Numbered from the stretch's first letter, positions 8,282 to 17,783 are shown. The stretch: 64,000 nt of DNA from JADJGC01 sp964592145 (GCA_964592145.1 CAZQBX010000005.1:42533-106532), one strand, 5' to 3'. Numbers and translations: made by a program. The notes: generated by a model from the letters alone, not told the origin.

Positions 8282-9616
8282 ATGCCGTTACCAGTAGTAG
8301 CCATAATTGGCCGGCCCAATGTGGGTAAGTCCACATTCTTCAATCGAATCATCAAAGATCGTCTTGCAGTTACAGACGATCAGCCCGGTGTGACACGAGA
8401 TCGACTCTACCGGACGATGGAGTGGGCGGGCAGATATTTCGTTGCGGTCGACACAGGCGGGTTTTTGCCGCGATCGCATGAACTATTCGACCAACGAGTT
8501 CGCGAACAGGCGGAAATCGCGATCCAGGAAGCTGACCTGGTGCTGTTCATGGTCGACAGCAAGGTCGGACCGATGGAAATCGATAAAGAGATCGCGAAGA
8601 TGTTGCTTAAGATGAAGCAACCGACGCTATTGATCGCGAACAAGTCGGACAACGAGACGCTGCAGTTGGAGGCGAATAGCTTCTACTCGCTCGGATTGGG
8701 TGAGCCGTTTCCGGTGTCTTCGACAGATGGGTTTAACGTCGGGAACGTACTTGATGAAATTGTGGCACGATTACCGAATGTCATGGAGGAGAAGGAGTTT
8801 CGCCCAGATGCCATACGCGTTGCGGTCATCGGACGTCCGAATGTCGGCAAGTCGTCGATTGTCAATAAGATGTTGGGCGATGACCGACTGATCGTAACGG
8901 ACATTGCGGGAACGACGCGTGATTCGGTCGATACGTTTCTGGAATACAATAACCAGGATTTTGTCATGATTGATACAGCCGGATTGCGGCGTCAAGCGCG
9001 GGTCAAAGACAATCTGGAAATGTACACGGCACTGCGTTCGATTCGCACTTTGCAGCGGGCGGATGTTGCACTGATTCTGGTGGAGGCTCCGAATGGAATT
9101 ACAGCGCAAGACATCAAGATTATCGAGCAGGCCGAAGAAGCGCGCAAAGCGATTGTTGTGGTGGTAAACAAGTGGGACTTAGTGGAGAAAGACACATACA
9201 CGGTCGATCAATTCACACGCACGTTTCATGACAAGGCGAGAACGATGAGCTATATTCCGTTGGTATTTGTGTCGGCTTTGACGGGTCAGCGAGTGACGAA
9301 AGTACTCGACAAGGTGATCGAGGTATACAATGACCGGCAGAAGCGGATACCGACGGCCGAACTGAACAATTTTCTCGAAGCTGCCGTGGAAGAGAGACAT
9401 CCGCCGGCACATCGCGGAGTACACATCAAATTCTACTATGTCACCCAGACCGAGATTGCACCGCCGACATTTGTGTTTTTCGCCAATTATCCGGAGCAAA
9501 TCGACATCACTTATATCCGCTATTTAGAGAATCGCTTGCGCGAGCGTTTCGGATTTGTCGGAAATGCATTGCGCATGAAATTCAATCCGCGCTCAAGTCG
9601 GGCCGATCTGGAATAG
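8282..9616 (+). CDS. der: ribosome biogenesis GTPase Der (EngA)
   Basis: 444 residues, the usual length. Two GTPase domains in tandem, each with a GRPNVGKS P-loop (residues 10-17 and 184-191), DTGG/DTAG switch II motifs and NKSD/NKWD base-recognition motifs, then the C-terminal KH-like domain. It acts in 50S subunit maturation. ATG 8282 is 28 nt after the tRNA, with no obvious SD. The gene ends with a basic tail typical of the family. Confidence 0.97.
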   Translation: MPLPVVAIIGRPNVGKSTFFNRIIKDRLAVTDDQPGVTRDRLYRTMEWAGRYFVAVDTGGFLPRSHELFDQRVREQAEIAIQEADLVLFMVDSKVGPMEIDKEIAKMLLKMKQPTLLIANKSDNETLQLEANSFYSLGLGEPFPVSSTDGFNVGNVLDEIVARLPNVMEEKEFRPDAIRVAVIGRPNVGKSSIVNKMLGDDRLIVTDIAGTTRDSVDTFLEYNNQDFVMIDTAGLRRQARVKDNLEMYTALRSIRTLQRADVALILVEAPNGITAQDIKIIEQAEEARKAIVVVVNKWDLVEKDTYTVDQFTRTFHDKARTMSYIPLVFVSALTGQRVTKVLDKVIEVYNDRQKRIPTAELNNFLEAAVEERHPPAHRGVHIKFYYVTQTEIAPPTFVFFANYPEQIDITYIRYLENRLRERFGFVGNALRMKFNPRSSRADLE

Positions 9617-9769
9617 AAGGATACTGCGGCGGCGTCACCAGCAAAAGTTTTATGGTACAGCCCTAAACTTTCCGAGTATGTGGGGAGTATATTTGAGACC
9701 AGTGATGTGGTTGACCGTTAGTGGGGCTGCGGTCTCTGATTTCTTGAACGTGGTGAAAGGAAACTGACA

Positions 9770-10453
9770 ATGAAACAGATGATAGCCGCCATCTTCGCCG
9801 GAGTGCTACTTAGCGCGGCTCCTTCGCAAGCTTTGATGATCGGCCAAATGCGCAGCGCCGAGACGTCAGGATGGGGAAGTCTCAACTTGACGACCGGAAT
9901 CGGGATATTTGACAATGTTAAGCACATCTTTGGGACAGTGCGTTATGGAGTCGCCTCGCAGGTAGATTTATCCGGCTCGCTGGCACTTTTGGATCATGAA
10001 GCCAACGATGATGCGTCGCTGCTCTTTAACGCCGATATTCAATACCAGTTTATGCAATCGAAACTGGGATATTCATTCGATATGGCGGGCGGGGCGGTAT
10101 TTGAGTACTTCTCGATGGGATATGGGAACGTTGATGCTTCAACGTGGACTATCGGGCTGAACTACATTGTTAGCAAACCGGTAAAACTCGAAAATGGGTT
10201 TGCGTTTACACCATACGGACGATTGAATGTGCGGTCGGATAATTACAGTGCCGATATTGAAGTGCCGGATACACCTGTAATTGCCAAGCGGTTGGCAGTA
10301 AGTGCGACGAATTCGGTTGATGAGTCGGATTTCAATATTGGTGTAAATCTTGGTTCGATGTTTGCGATTTCGAGCAAGATCAGCTTGACCGGTGAAGTTC
10401 AAATTGATGACGAAGTTGGATTTCTGGGCGGCATCACGTTCTTCATGTGGTAG
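9770..10453 (+). CDS. outer-membrane beta-barrel protein, unknown function
   Basis: 227 residues. Signal peptide (about 1-21, cleavage near SQA), then alternating aromatic/hydrophobic strands with glycine-rich turns, ending FFMW; a C-terminal aromatic residue is the usual barrel signature recognised by BamA. About 8-10 strands fit the length. No family recognised. GAAAGGA at 9756-9762 precedes ATG 9770. It lies 16 nt before uppP and could be cotranscribed with it. The 153 bases upstream hold no clear promoter. Confidence 0.7.
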   Translation: MKQMIAAIFAGVLLSAAPSQALMIGQMRSAETSGWGSLNLTTGIGIFDNVKHIFGTVRYGVASQVDLSGSLALLDHEANDDASLLFNADIQYQFMQSKLGYSFDMAGGAVFEYFSMGYGNVDASTWTIGLNYIVSKPVKLENGFAFTPYGRLNVRSDNYSADIEVPDTPVIAKRLAVSATNSVDESDFNIGVNLGSMFAISSKISLTGEVQIDDEVGFLGGITFFMW

Positions 10454-10469
10454 CATAGACAAATAGCGA

Positions 10470-11267
10470 ATGAACATGATTGACGCCATCATCCTTGGAG
10501 CGGTACAGGGGGCGACGGAGTTTCTGCCGGTTTCCTCCAAAACGCATCTGATTATCGGCCAGAAGTTGCTAGGGATAAATGAGCCCAGTATCTTTCTGGA
10601 AGTGGCGCTTCATATTGGCACGCTGCTTTCGGTCTTGATCTACTATCGTAATGATGTAGCTCGATTACTGGCGGCGTTTTTCGGATACGTCATTGGCTAC
10701 AAAAGGCAGGCTAACGAAGCGAACTTCAAGCTGTGCATGTACATAATCATCGGATCAATCCCTGCTGCAATTGCGGGGCTGCTATTCAAAGACTGGATCG
10801 AGGCACAGTTTGATTCGGCCACACTCGGGGGATATCTCTTGTTGGTGACGGCCGCGGTATTGATTTCGACACACTACATAAAGAGGAAGCGTAAGCCGTT
10901 GCGGATGACGAGTTCAATCGTCGTGGGCGTTGCGCAAGCCTGTGCATTGCTGCCGGGAATATCGCGCTCGGGTTCGACGATATCGGCAGCACTTTATCAG
11001 GGAATTGAGCCCGCCCAAGCAGCAAGGTTTTCATTCTTGCTCTCATTACCAGCAGTTGGAGGGGCAGTATTACTCAAGACTGTCGATCTGCTCAAGGCGC
11101 CCACGGCGATTACCGATTTGGCGAGTTTTGGGGTGGGAATAGCGGTATCGTTTATTGTCGGGTTGTTGGCAATTTACTGGCTGTTGAAAACGCTGGCGGG
11201 CAGCAAGTTCTATATGTTCGGATTCTACTGCGCAATTGTTGGAGTCTTGACTATAATATACCTGTAA
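10470..11267 (+). CDS. uppP: undecaprenyl-diphosphatase UppP (BacA)
   Basis: 265 residues with about eight membrane helices. The two family motifs are present: QGATEFLPVSS near the N-terminus and PGISRSGSTI in the middle, which carry the catalytic Glu, Ser and Arg. It dephosphorylates undecaprenyl diphosphate at the inner membrane, recycling the carrier for peptidoglycan and O-polysaccharide synthesis. The next gene starts at the base after its stop, so it heads an envelope operon with a heptosyltransferase and gmhB. Confidence 0.95.
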   Translation: MNMIDAIILGAVQGATEFLPVSSKTHLIIGQKLLGINEPSIFLEVALHIGTLLSVLIYYRNDVARLLAAFFGYVIGYKRQANEANFKLCMYIIIGSIPAAIAGLLFKDWIEAQFDSATLGGYLLLVTAAVLISTHYIKRKRKPLRMTSSIVVGVAQACALLPGISRSGSTISAALYQGIEPAQAARFSFLLSLPAVGGAVLLKTVDLLKAPTAITDLASFGVGIAVSFIVGLLAIYWLLKTLAGSKFYMFGFYCAIVGVLTIIYL

Positions 11268-12284
11268 ATGCAAGACATTCTGATAATTCGATTCGGCTCG
11301 CTGGGCGATATCGTTCTGACGGAGCCGATTGTTCGCCAGTTGCGCCGACTCCATCCTGACAGCGAAATCCACTACCTGACCAAAGCACGATATGGCGAGC
11401 TGCTGTCGATGATTGCCGGCGTCGACCACGTGCATCTCTGGGAATCAGAAAAATCAGGCAAGAAGTTAGTCAAGGAACTGAGGCGACTAGATCTCGAACT
11501 CACGGTAGATCTGCACGACAATCTGCGGAGCCAAAAGGTCCGGAGCGCCATTGGCGTGCGCTGGGAATATACGCGCAAAGAATGGTTCAAGCGGTTTGCG
11601 AGTGTGCGAATGAAGTGGCTGCATACCAAGCCGAGCCATGCGATTGAACGATATGCAGCGGCGATTATACCAACGCGGAGAACCGTCAAGCTCGGCACAC
11701 CGAATTTGCATGTTAGGGAGGAATTCCGGAGGAGATGGGCTGATGTCAGAGCGGCGGGCAGTATTCCAGAGAGCTACTTCGTTATCGCAGCCGGTGCCGC
11801 GCACGAGACGAAGCAGGCGCCAGGTGAATTGTGGGCGCAAGTGGCAAAAGAGATAGCCGAGGACAGCGGGCTGAAGGCGTTGTTAGTCGGGGCTCCACAT
11901 GAGCAGACGATGATGGAGAATTTGAGGACAAGGCTTACGCCCAATTGTGCAGGAATTCTCTGCGAGGAGAGTATCGGGTTGTCGGCGGCGGCCATGGCGG
12001 GATCGCAATTTGTGCTTTCGAATGACTCAGGTTCTGCGCATCTTGCTGCAGCGGTTGGAAGACCGACTCTGGCGTTGTTCGGGCCGACGCATCCGATACT
12101 CGGTTTCGCGCCGCGAGGTATTCGAGCAGGATACTATTCGGTGAATGAATATTGCTCGCCTTGCAGCCTACACGGCAAGCGACCGTGCCATCGCGAACAG
12201 CGGTATTGCTTCTCGAAGATGGATGCAACGAAAATTGTGGAGCGGATCAAGGAATTGGTCAGTAAGGAAGACGATGATGAGTGA
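11268..12284 (+). CDS. GT9 family LPS heptosyltransferase
   Basis: 338 residues of the ADP-heptose:LPS heptosyltransferase family. N-terminal Rossmann start (ILIIRFGSLGDIVLTEP), a central linker, and the C-terminal nucleotide-sugar site NDSGSAHLAAAVGRPTLALFGPT. The CSPCSLHGKRPCHRE region is a cysteine cluster seen in many WaaF/WaaC homologues. Starts directly after uppP and overlaps gmhB by 8 bp, linking heptose precursor synthesis with its transfer to lipid A-core. Which core position it modifies cannot be read from the sequence. Confidence 0.88.
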   Translation: MQDILIIRFGSLGDIVLTEPIVRQLRRLHPDSEIHYLTKARYGELLSMIAGVDHVHLWESEKSGKKLVKELRRLDLELTVDLHDNLRSQKVRSAIGVRWEYTRKEWFKRFASVRMKWLHTKPSHAIERYAAAIIPTRRTVKLGTPNLHVREEFRRRWADVRAAGSIPESYFVIAAGAAHETKQAPGELWAQVAKEIAEDSGLKALLVGAPHEQTMMENLRTRLTPNCAGILCEESIGLSAAAMAGSQFVLSNDSGSAHLAAAVGRPTLALFGPTHPILGFAPRGIRAGYYSVNEYCSPCSLHGKRPCHREQRYCFSKMDATKIVERIKELVSKEDDDE

Positions 12285-12834
12285 GCGGGCGATATTCTTT
12301 GATCGAGACGGAACCGTCAATGTTGAGAAGGAATACATATACGACCCAGCGCAGGTGGAATTGATTGACGGTGCTTTAGAAGCGCTGTCAATGGCGAAGT
12401 CAAAGGGATTTAGAATTTTCATTATCAGCAACCAATCGGGGATTGCGCGGGGGTTGGCGACGGAGACGCAGGTCAGCCGGGTGAACGAGCGACTGGAGGA
12501 GTTGGTTGCGGCGGCGGAAGTAAAATTCGATGGTATCTACTTCTGTCCGCATCTGCCGTCCATTTCAGGCCGTTGTACATGCCGCAAGCCGGCAAGGGGA
12601 ATGATCGATCGGGCGCTCGAGTCGTTTGATCTCGACCTGTCAGAATCTTTTGTAGTTGGTGATCGGATGCTGGATATGGAGTTGGCTCACAACATCGGTG
12701 CGACGGGGATACTTGTGCGGACGGGTTACGGGTCAATCGAAGAGAAGCAGTTGCCCTCCGGGGGCGGCCCGCATCACATAGTGGACAATATTCTGGCCGC
12801 AGTGAAACTGATTTTCAACAAAATCCGCGACTGA
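12277..12834 (+). CDS. gmhB: D-glycero-D-manno-heptose-1,7-bisphosphate 7-phosphatase
   Basis: 185 residues, a HAD-family phosphatase. The nucleophile motif is FFDRDGTVN, the Thr/Ser motif is ISNQSGIARG, and CPHLP...GRCTCRKP provides the zinc-binding cysteines typical of GmhB. GDRMLDMELAHNIGA is the last HAD motif. It removes the 7-phosphate in ADP-heptose synthesis. AAGGAAG at 12264-12270 fits ATG 12277 (ATG 12274 also possible). Overlaps the heptosyltransferase stop; ends 2 nt before the cupin gene. Confidence 0.92.
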   Translation: MSERAIFFDRDGTVNVEKEYIYDPAQVELIDGALEALSMAKSKGFRIFIISNQSGIARGLATETQVSRVNERLEELVAAAEVKFDGIYFCPHLPSISGRCTCRKPARGMIDRALESFDLDLSESFVVGDRMLDMELAHNIGATGILVRTGYGSIEEKQLPSGGGPHHIVDNILAAVKLIFNKIRD

Positions 12835-12836
12835 TC

Positions 12837-13208
12837 ATGAGACCGCGCAGAATCAACATCGAGAATTGTGCTCAATTCGTAACTAAAGATACATCAAAGA
12901 TCCGCGAGATACTTGCGCCAAGGAATTCGATACTGAGGCAGCAGTCTTTGGCCGAGGCGATTGTGCCGGCGGGTGGTGCTACAGAAGAGCACTACCATGC
13001 GACTTCCGAGGAGATCTATTACGTCTTAAGCGGCGCCGGCGAAATGCGCGTTGAGGATGAGACGTTCGTGGTGCGAGAAGGCGATGCCGTGGCACTGTTA
13101 CCAGGCGAGAGACACAAGATTTGGAATCGTGGTAATGCGGATTTGGTGTTTCTCTGTATCTGTGTGCCATCGTACGAACATGACGATACAGTGATTACAG
13201 AAAAGTAA
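12837..13208 (+). CDS. cupin domain protein
   Basis: 123 residues, one cupin barrel. Motif 1 reads EEHYHATSEEIYYVLSGAG (metal ligands H-x-H and E) and motif 2 PGERHKIWN supplies the last histidine, so a metal ion is expected. Similar proteins are annotated as mannose-6-phosphate isomerase-like, but the catalytic role is unknown. It starts 2 nt after gmhB, so it belongs to the same operon, perhaps in sugar metabolism (inference). Ends convergently with the ArsR gene. Confidence 0.8.
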   Translation: MRPRRINIENCAQFVTKDTSKIREILAPRNSILRQQSLAEAIVPAGGATEEHYHATSEEIYYVLSGAGEMRVEDETFVVREGDAVALLPGERHKIWNRGNADLVFLCICVPSYEHDDTVITEK

Positions 13209-13224
13209 GCAGATAGAAGAAGGG

Positions 13225-13539
13225 CTACTTCTTTTTGGCCGGTATCGGGCCGATCATCGGTTTAACACAATCGACATTGCGCAGGAAACCGATCAGGTCA
13301 TCGCGGAATCCATCTTCATTGATCGCATAGATGACCTGTTGTCCCCGGCGTTTGCAGACGACGAGGCCGCTTTGTTTAAGAACACGCAAATGACGCGAGA
13401 TTGTTGGCTGCGAGACGCTGAAGAGGTCGACAATCTCCCCGACCGAACGCGCCCGCGAATTCAGCATGAGAACGATTTTGACTCGTGTTTCGTCGGACAA
13501 GGCCCGGAATATGTGAACTACTTGATTTGTATCTGCCAT
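13225..13539 (-). CDS. ArsR family transcriptional regulator
   Basis: 104 residues, winged helix. IFRALSDETRVKIVLML and the recognition helix VSQPTISRHLRVLKQSGLV are typical of ArsR/SmtB, followed by a beta wing (KRRGQQVIYAI). No CxCxxC metal site in the helix before the wing; only two scattered cysteines, so it may sense something other than a metal. It has its own promoter at 13570-13598 and diverges from the aminotransferase, its most likely target besides itself (inference). Confidence 0.88.
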   Translation of the reverse strand: MADTNQVVHIFRALSDETRVKIVLMLNSRARSVGEIVDLFSVSQPTISRHLRVLKQSGLVVCKRRGQQVIYAINEDGFRDDLIGFLRNVDCVKPMIGPIPAKKK

Positions 13540-13569
13540 CTTCGATTATCGAGTTAAAGGTGTGGACAG

Positions 13570-13598
13570 AGTATGTAGCATGACTGCTGCAGTGTCAA
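13570..13598 (-). promoter_or_regulatory. sigma70-type promoter for the ArsR gene
   Basis: On the minus strand, TTGACA (13598-13593), 17-nt spacer, CATACT (13575-13570). The -35 is a perfect consensus match and the ArsR start is 30 nt further on. It faces the promoter at 13629-13657, giving a compact divergent region where the ArsR protein could act on both. Confidence 0.6.
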
Positions 13599-13628
13599 GC
13601 GCTTCTAAGCGAGCGCCGGAGAATTCAA

Positions 13629-13657
13629 TTGACAGCATCGGTCTTGACAGTTACAAT
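13629..13657 (+). promoter_or_regulatory. sigma70-type promoter for the aminotransferase gene
   Basis: TTGACA at 13629-13634, 17-nt spacer, TACAAT at 13652-13657: perfect -35 and five of six -10 bases. Predicted start of transcription near 13664, leaving a leader of about 45 nt to ATG 13709. A second TTGACA at 13644 lies in the spacer and is not well spaced to a -10. Confidence 0.65.
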
Positions 13658-13708
13658 TCCTTATGGATGGGCGAGAAGATACAATGATTCATCCGGAAAT
13701 GGTATGTT

Positions 13709-14932
13709 ATGAGTACTCAAATGGCTAACAAGGCGGCAAGAATAGCGGAGCTTTCGCAGCGTGCAGTCGAGATGCAGGCATCGCCGATTCGGAGACTGGT
13801 GCCGCTTGCCGATGCAGCAAAGAAGCGCGGAACCAAGGTTTATCATCTCAACATCGGACAACCCGACATCATCACTCCCGATGAAATCATGCAGGCGGTG
13901 CGCCATTTTGACGAGAAGGTGTTGGCTTACGGTCCTTCACAAGGACTGCTGCCACTGCGAGAGGAGATTCGCAAGTATTTCCATCGATTTGACATCAATG
14001 TCAGTGTCGATGAAATCGTCGTAACGACCGGCGGCTCGGAAGCGATACTGTTTGCGTTGATGGCGATCGGCGACGCGGGGGATGAAGTACTCGTGCCGGA
14101 ACCATTTTACACGAATTATAACGGCTTTGCGACGATGGCAGCGATGAAGCTCATTCCGGTCCCGACGAAAATTGAGGATGGATTCTCGATGCCGGCGCGG
14201 GAGGAGTTTGAGAAGCGAATCACTTCGAGAACGCGCGCCATTATGTATTGTTCGCCGAATAATCCGACCGGCGCAATTTTCGGCCGCGACGATTTGAAGA
14301 TGCTGACGGAGTTGGCGGTCGACCGCAATCTGTGGATTATGGCCGACGAAGTTTACCGCGAGTTCACGTACGATGGTTGCATTCACACCAGCATTCTCAG
14401 TTTCCCGGAGGTCTCCGATCGCGCAATTTGTCTGGATTCGATATCCAAGCGATTTTCCGCCTGTGGAGCCAGGATCGGCTGTTTGATCAGCAAGAACACC
14501 GACATTATTGCCAGCGCGTTGAAATTGGGGCAAGCACGGTTGTGTCCGCCGACGATCGAGCAGATGGGCGCGATTGCCGGTTACCAGGTGATAGACAAGT
14601 TTCTCGACCGGATGATATCGGAGTACCAGACCAGACGCGATATAGTCTGCGAGGTTCTTGCGCAGATTCCCGGCGCGGTCTTTACGAAGCCGGCTGGAGC
14701 GTTTTATATCATGCCAAAGCTCCCGGTCGATAATGCGGACAAGTTCGCCCAGTGGTTGTTAACTGATTTTTCGCACAACGACTCAACAGTCATGGTCGCT
14801 CCAGGCGACGGCTTCTATGCGTCAACTGACAAGGGGAAGCAAGAGGTACGGATCGCCTACGTGCTAAAGGAAGCGGACCTTAGGCAGGCGTTACAGTCGC
14901 TGGTGCGAGCGGTCGAAGTCTACAACAAATAG
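13709..14932 (+). CDS. PLP-dependent aminotransferase, class I/II
   Basis: 407 residues, fold-type I. Substrate-loop LNIGQPDI, cofactor residues in YGPSQGLLPLREEI and GGSEAIL, NNPTG motif (SPNNPTGAIF), the cofactor-binding aspartate in MADEVYREF, and the Schiff-base lysine in DSISKRFSACGARIG. Close to the aspartate/aromatic aminotransferase subfamily common in Bacteria and Archaea; the amino acid substrate is not determinable. ATG 13709 is preceded by a strong promoter. The radical SAM gene follows 32 nt later. Confidence 0.92.
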   Translation: MSTQMANKAARIAELSQRAVEMQASPIRRLVPLADAAKKRGTKVYHLNIGQPDIITPDEIMQAVRHFDEKVLAYGPSQGLLPLREEIRKYFHRFDINVSVDEIVVTTGGSEAILFALMAIGDAGDEVLVPEPFYTNYNGFATMAAMKLIPVPTKIEDGFSMPAREEFEKRITSRTRAIMYCSPNNPTGAIFGRDDLKMLTELAVDRNLWIMADEVYREFTYDGCIHTSILSFPEVSDRAICLDSISKRFSACGARIGCLISKNTDIIASALKLGQARLCPPTIEQMGAIAGYQVIDKFLDRMISEYQTRRDIVCEVLAQIPGAVFTKPAGAFYIMPKLPVDNADKFAQWLLTDFSHNDSTVMVAPGDGFYASTDKGKQEVRIAYVLKEADLRQALQSLVRAVEVYNK

Positions 14933-14964
14933 GCGAACCTGTTCGGGGACCACTCGGCAAGACT

Positions 14965-15927
14965 ATGTCCTCCCCGTACCCCCATCTTGATTGGCAGCGA
15001 ATCTTGAGTCCGCTCGGCGAGTTGCGGAACTGCTCCATTTGTCCGCACGAATGCGACGCGGATCGCGCTAGTTCCAAACTCGGGTTTTGCCAAAGCGGGG
15101 TCGGATTCTCTGTTGCTTCAATATTTCCTCATCGCGGTGAAGAGCCGGTAATCTCCGGGAAAAACGGAATCTGCAACATCTTCTTCAATCACTGCAACAT
15201 GCAATGCATCTATTGCCAGAACTTCGAGATCAGTCGCAATCGCGAGACTGTGGCGCAGGAATCAGCAAGCCTTGAAGTAATACTTCAGCGGATCGAGGCT
15301 GTCCTTGATCAGGGAATTCAGCTGGTCGGGTTCGTTTCGCCGTCGCACTATATCCCGCAAATGAAGGTATTGATGGCAGCGATGAATGAAATTCGTCCGG
15401 GGCTGCGGTATGTGTTCAATAACGGCGGCTATGATCGAGTCGAGACGATACGCGAACTTGATGGTTCCGTCGCGGTGTATCTGCCGGACTTCAAGTATTC
15501 AGATGAATCACTGGCGCGAAGGTACTCGCGCGCACCGCATTATCCCGATATCGCGAAATTGGCACTTAAGGAGATGTTTCGACAGAAGGGCAGCAATTTG
15601 TGGCTGGACGAAGAGGGTGTCGCCGAGTCGGGTTTGATCATAAGACATTTAGTACTGCCGGGTGCTGTGGAGAATTCAAAGGGTGTGCTAAGGATCATTG
15701 CCGAAGAACTATCAGTCGGTGTACATATCTCGCTGATGTCGCAATACTGGCCGACACCGGCCGTGAGCGAACATCCGCAACTCGGCAGAAAAGTTACAGC
15801 GGAGGAGTACGAGGAGGTGATTGCCGAGTTTAACCGGCTTGGATTCTATCGTGGCTGGGTACAAGAACTGGAATCGCCGGACCACTATCGGCCGCAGTTT
15901 TCAGATGAACATCCGTTCAAAGAGTAA
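14965..15927 (+). CDS. radical SAM protein, PflX / pyruvate formate-lyase activase-like
   Basis: 320 residues. The N-terminal cysteine region (CSICPHECDAD ... GFCQSG) and HRGEEPVISG precede the radical SAM cluster CNMQCIYCQN (CxxxCxxC). This order matches the PflX family of activase-like proteins. No glycyl-radical enzyme gene lies nearby, so the partner is unknown. Strict requirement for a [4Fe-4S] cluster and S-adenosylmethionine is family knowledge. Follows the aminotransferase on the same strand. Confidence 0.88.
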   Translation: MSSPYPHLDWQRILSPLGELRNCSICPHECDADRASSKLGFCQSGVGFSVASIFPHRGEEPVISGKNGICNIFFNHCNMQCIYCQNFEISRNRETVAQESASLEVILQRIEAVLDQGIQLVGFVSPSHYIPQMKVLMAAMNEIRPGLRYVFNNGGYDRVETIRELDGSVAVYLPDFKYSDESLARRYSRAPHYPDIAKLALKEMFRQKGSNLWLDEEGVAESGLIIRHLVLPGAVENSKGVLRIIAEELSVGVHISLMSQYWPTPAVSEHPQLGRKVTAEEYEEVIAEFNRLGFYRGWVQELESPDHYRPQFSDEHPFKE

Positions 15928-15987
15928 CGTCCGCAACTTGGTTCCGGTTTTAGTTGAATCTGAGAAGCGGGCAGTTAACTTTAGCAC

Positions 15988-16914
15988 ATGGCAACGCAAC
16001 TGTACGCAGGAATCGATCTCGGGGGGACGAACATCAAGTACGGTCTGGTCGACCGGCACGCCAAAGTAATCCATAACAATTCGACACCGACCGGCTCTGG
16101 TCGGCAGGTGATACTGAAGCAGTTTGCCGCGATAGCATCCGAACTTGAGCAAATTGCCGCCGAGGCAAGGTGCGAGGTGTTCACGATCGGAGTGGGGAGT
16201 CCGGGCATTGTTGACACTGCAAAGGGAAAGGTGGTTGGAGGTTCGCCCAATGTCAGCGGCTGGAGGGGCACCGATATCAAGAAGAGCTTGGAGAAAGCGA
16301 GCGGCCTTGAAGTTTGCGTCGATAATGATGCGAATGTCATGGCGCTGGCCGAACACCGTTTTGGCGCAGGGAAGGGGAAGGCCTCGGGTCTCTATATTAC
16401 CGTCGGAACCGGGCTTGGATCGGGGATAATTCTCAACAATGCGATTTGGCGAGGCGCCTGGTTTGCGGGAGCGGAACTGGGGCACAGCATCATCAATTTC
16501 GATGGTGTTCCTTGTCAGTGCGGTAAGCGCGGTTGTCTGGAGATGTATGTTAATGCGGCCTCATTCGGGCAATATTATGAAGGAAAAGTACCTGCCGGCG
16601 GCGGGAGCAAGTTCATATTCGATTTGGCAAAGCGGGGAGACAAATCAGCGGTTGCAGCGATCAAGAAGTCTGCTGAGTATCTGGCAATCGGTCTTGGTTC
16701 GGCTTTAGAAGTCCTGAATCCGGAGATTGTCGTCATCGGCGGGGGAGTCGCATCCGGCGGAGAGATTTACTTCGGAACCATCCGCAGGAGCATCTCAAAG
16801 TACGCTTCGCAGGCATCAATCAAGGGGGTTCGCATTGTACCGGCGCAACTTGGCAATGATGCCGGGATGATCGGTGCGGCGCTATTGCCGCTGGAGCGGG
16901 AATTTCTTCAATGA
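15988..16914 (+). CDS. ROK family sugar kinase (glucokinase-like)
   Basis: 308 residues. Phosphate-binding AGIDLGGTNIKYGLVD at the N-terminus, DNDANVMALAEH with the catalytic aspartate, the VGTGLGSGI loop, H-x-x-x...CQCGKRGCLE zinc motif and GGGVASGG near the C-terminus. Absence of an N-terminal helix-turn-helix marks it as a kinase rather than a ROK repressor. Glucose or N-acetyl-hexosamine are likely substrates. Start ATG 15988. Confidence 0.9.
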   Translation: MATQLYAGIDLGGTNIKYGLVDRHAKVIHNNSTPTGSGRQVILKQFAAIASELEQIAAEARCEVFTIGVGSPGIVDTAKGKVVGGSPNVSGWRGTDIKKSLEKASGLEVCVDNDANVMALAEHRFGAGKGKASGLYITVGTGLGSGIILNNAIWRGAWFAGAELGHSIINFDGVPCQCGKRGCLEMYVNAASFGQYYEGKVPAGGGSKFIFDLAKRGDKSAVAAIKKSAEYLAIGLGSALEVLNPEIVVIGGGVASGGEIYFGTIRRSISKYASQASIKGVRIVPAQLGNDAGMIGAALLPLEREFLQ

Positions 16915-16922
16915 TTACAACA

Positions 16923-16950
16923 TTGGCATATGCACATAATAGAATATATT
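16923..16950 (+). promoter_or_regulatory. candidate sigma70 promoter upstream of the YceI-like gene
   Basis: TTGGCA at 16923-16928, 16-nt spacer, TATATT at 16945-16950. A second candidate, TTGCTT (17048-17053) with 18-nt spacer and TATATT (17072-17077), lies closer to ATG 17119. Either could serve the gene; the sequence does not decide. The rest of 16915-17118 shows nothing else. Confidence 0.4.
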
Positions 16951-17118
16951 GGTGCTGATGACTTCATTTTCATTTGCCCCGGGTGACAGTTTCCGCAGGC
17001 GAGTCGGATTGGAATAGACTTGCGGAATGTTTTCGTCAGTTTATCGCTTGCTTCGTCCTAATCACATCGACTATATTCGGCGTTGACTTGAATATTTGCT
17101 TTTGGAGGAAATGAAGTA

Positions 17119-17763
17119 ATGAAACGGAATATGACACAATTGGCGCTGGTCGCCCTCGTCTTCGTGTTCGCAGCCGCGGCAGTCTCTCAGACGGGAATGC
17201 GGAAGATGTTTCGCGGTAATGGCGACAATAACCGCAATTTCGTAGTGATGGAGAACAGCGGGCAGCTTCAATCAACACTGGCGATGACTTCATCTTTTGA
17301 CATTTCGGCCGATGTTCGCATCGATTCGATTCAGGATGGTGCTGCACTTGAACTGAACGTCCAGCTCGGCTCTTTGACGACCGGCAATTCCACTTATGAC
17401 ATGGAAGTGTTTTCGTCGAGGTTTATCGACTGGAAGGGTGCCGGTACGGCGAATTTCCGGTTGTTGGATTTGGCGATAAGCCGAAACTATGCGTTGGAGA
17501 ACGAGAAGGCAGTGCCAGCTTCGGGCAGGGGAGTGTTGACGATCGGGTCGGTTAGCGATACTGTCGGCGTCGACCTGCAGATTCGTTACCTGGCCGCCAA
17601 CGATGTCACCCGCGGGCGGCTTCCAGGGGATCTGCTGCATCTCAACGGTTCGATCAACTTCCGGCTCTCCGAATTCGGGATTGTGATTCCACAAGAAGCC
17701 TTGCTTCGCCTGGACGACCGGGTTAAGCTTCGTTTCGACGTATACACGTCGACGCAGATGTAA
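17119..17763 (+). CDS. secreted YceI-like protein
   Basis: 214 residues with a signal peptide (about 1-24, ending AAVSQ). The mature part is all-beta. It shows a GVLTIGSVSDTVGVDLQIRY strand pair and a C-terminal INFRLSEFGIVIP...DDRVKLRFDV region, like the last strands of the YceI lipocalin-type fold, which binds isoprenoid-like lipids in some members. Assignment by pattern only. SD GGAGGAAATGA at 17103-17113 precedes ATG 17119. A strong terminator follows the stop, so it is probably monocistronic. Confidence 0.6.
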   Translation: MKRNMTQLALVALVFVFAAAAVSQTGMRKMFRGNGDNNRNFVVMENSGQLQSTLAMTSSFDISADVRIDSIQDGAALELNVQLGSLTTGNSTYDMEVFSSRFIDWKGAGTANFRLLDLAISRNYALENEKAVPASGRGVLTIGSVSDTVGVDLQIRYLAANDVTRGRLPGDLLHLNGSINFRLSEFGIVIPQEALLRLDDRVKLRFDVYTSTQM

Positions 17764-17783
17764 ATGTACGTGTAATCTGTGAA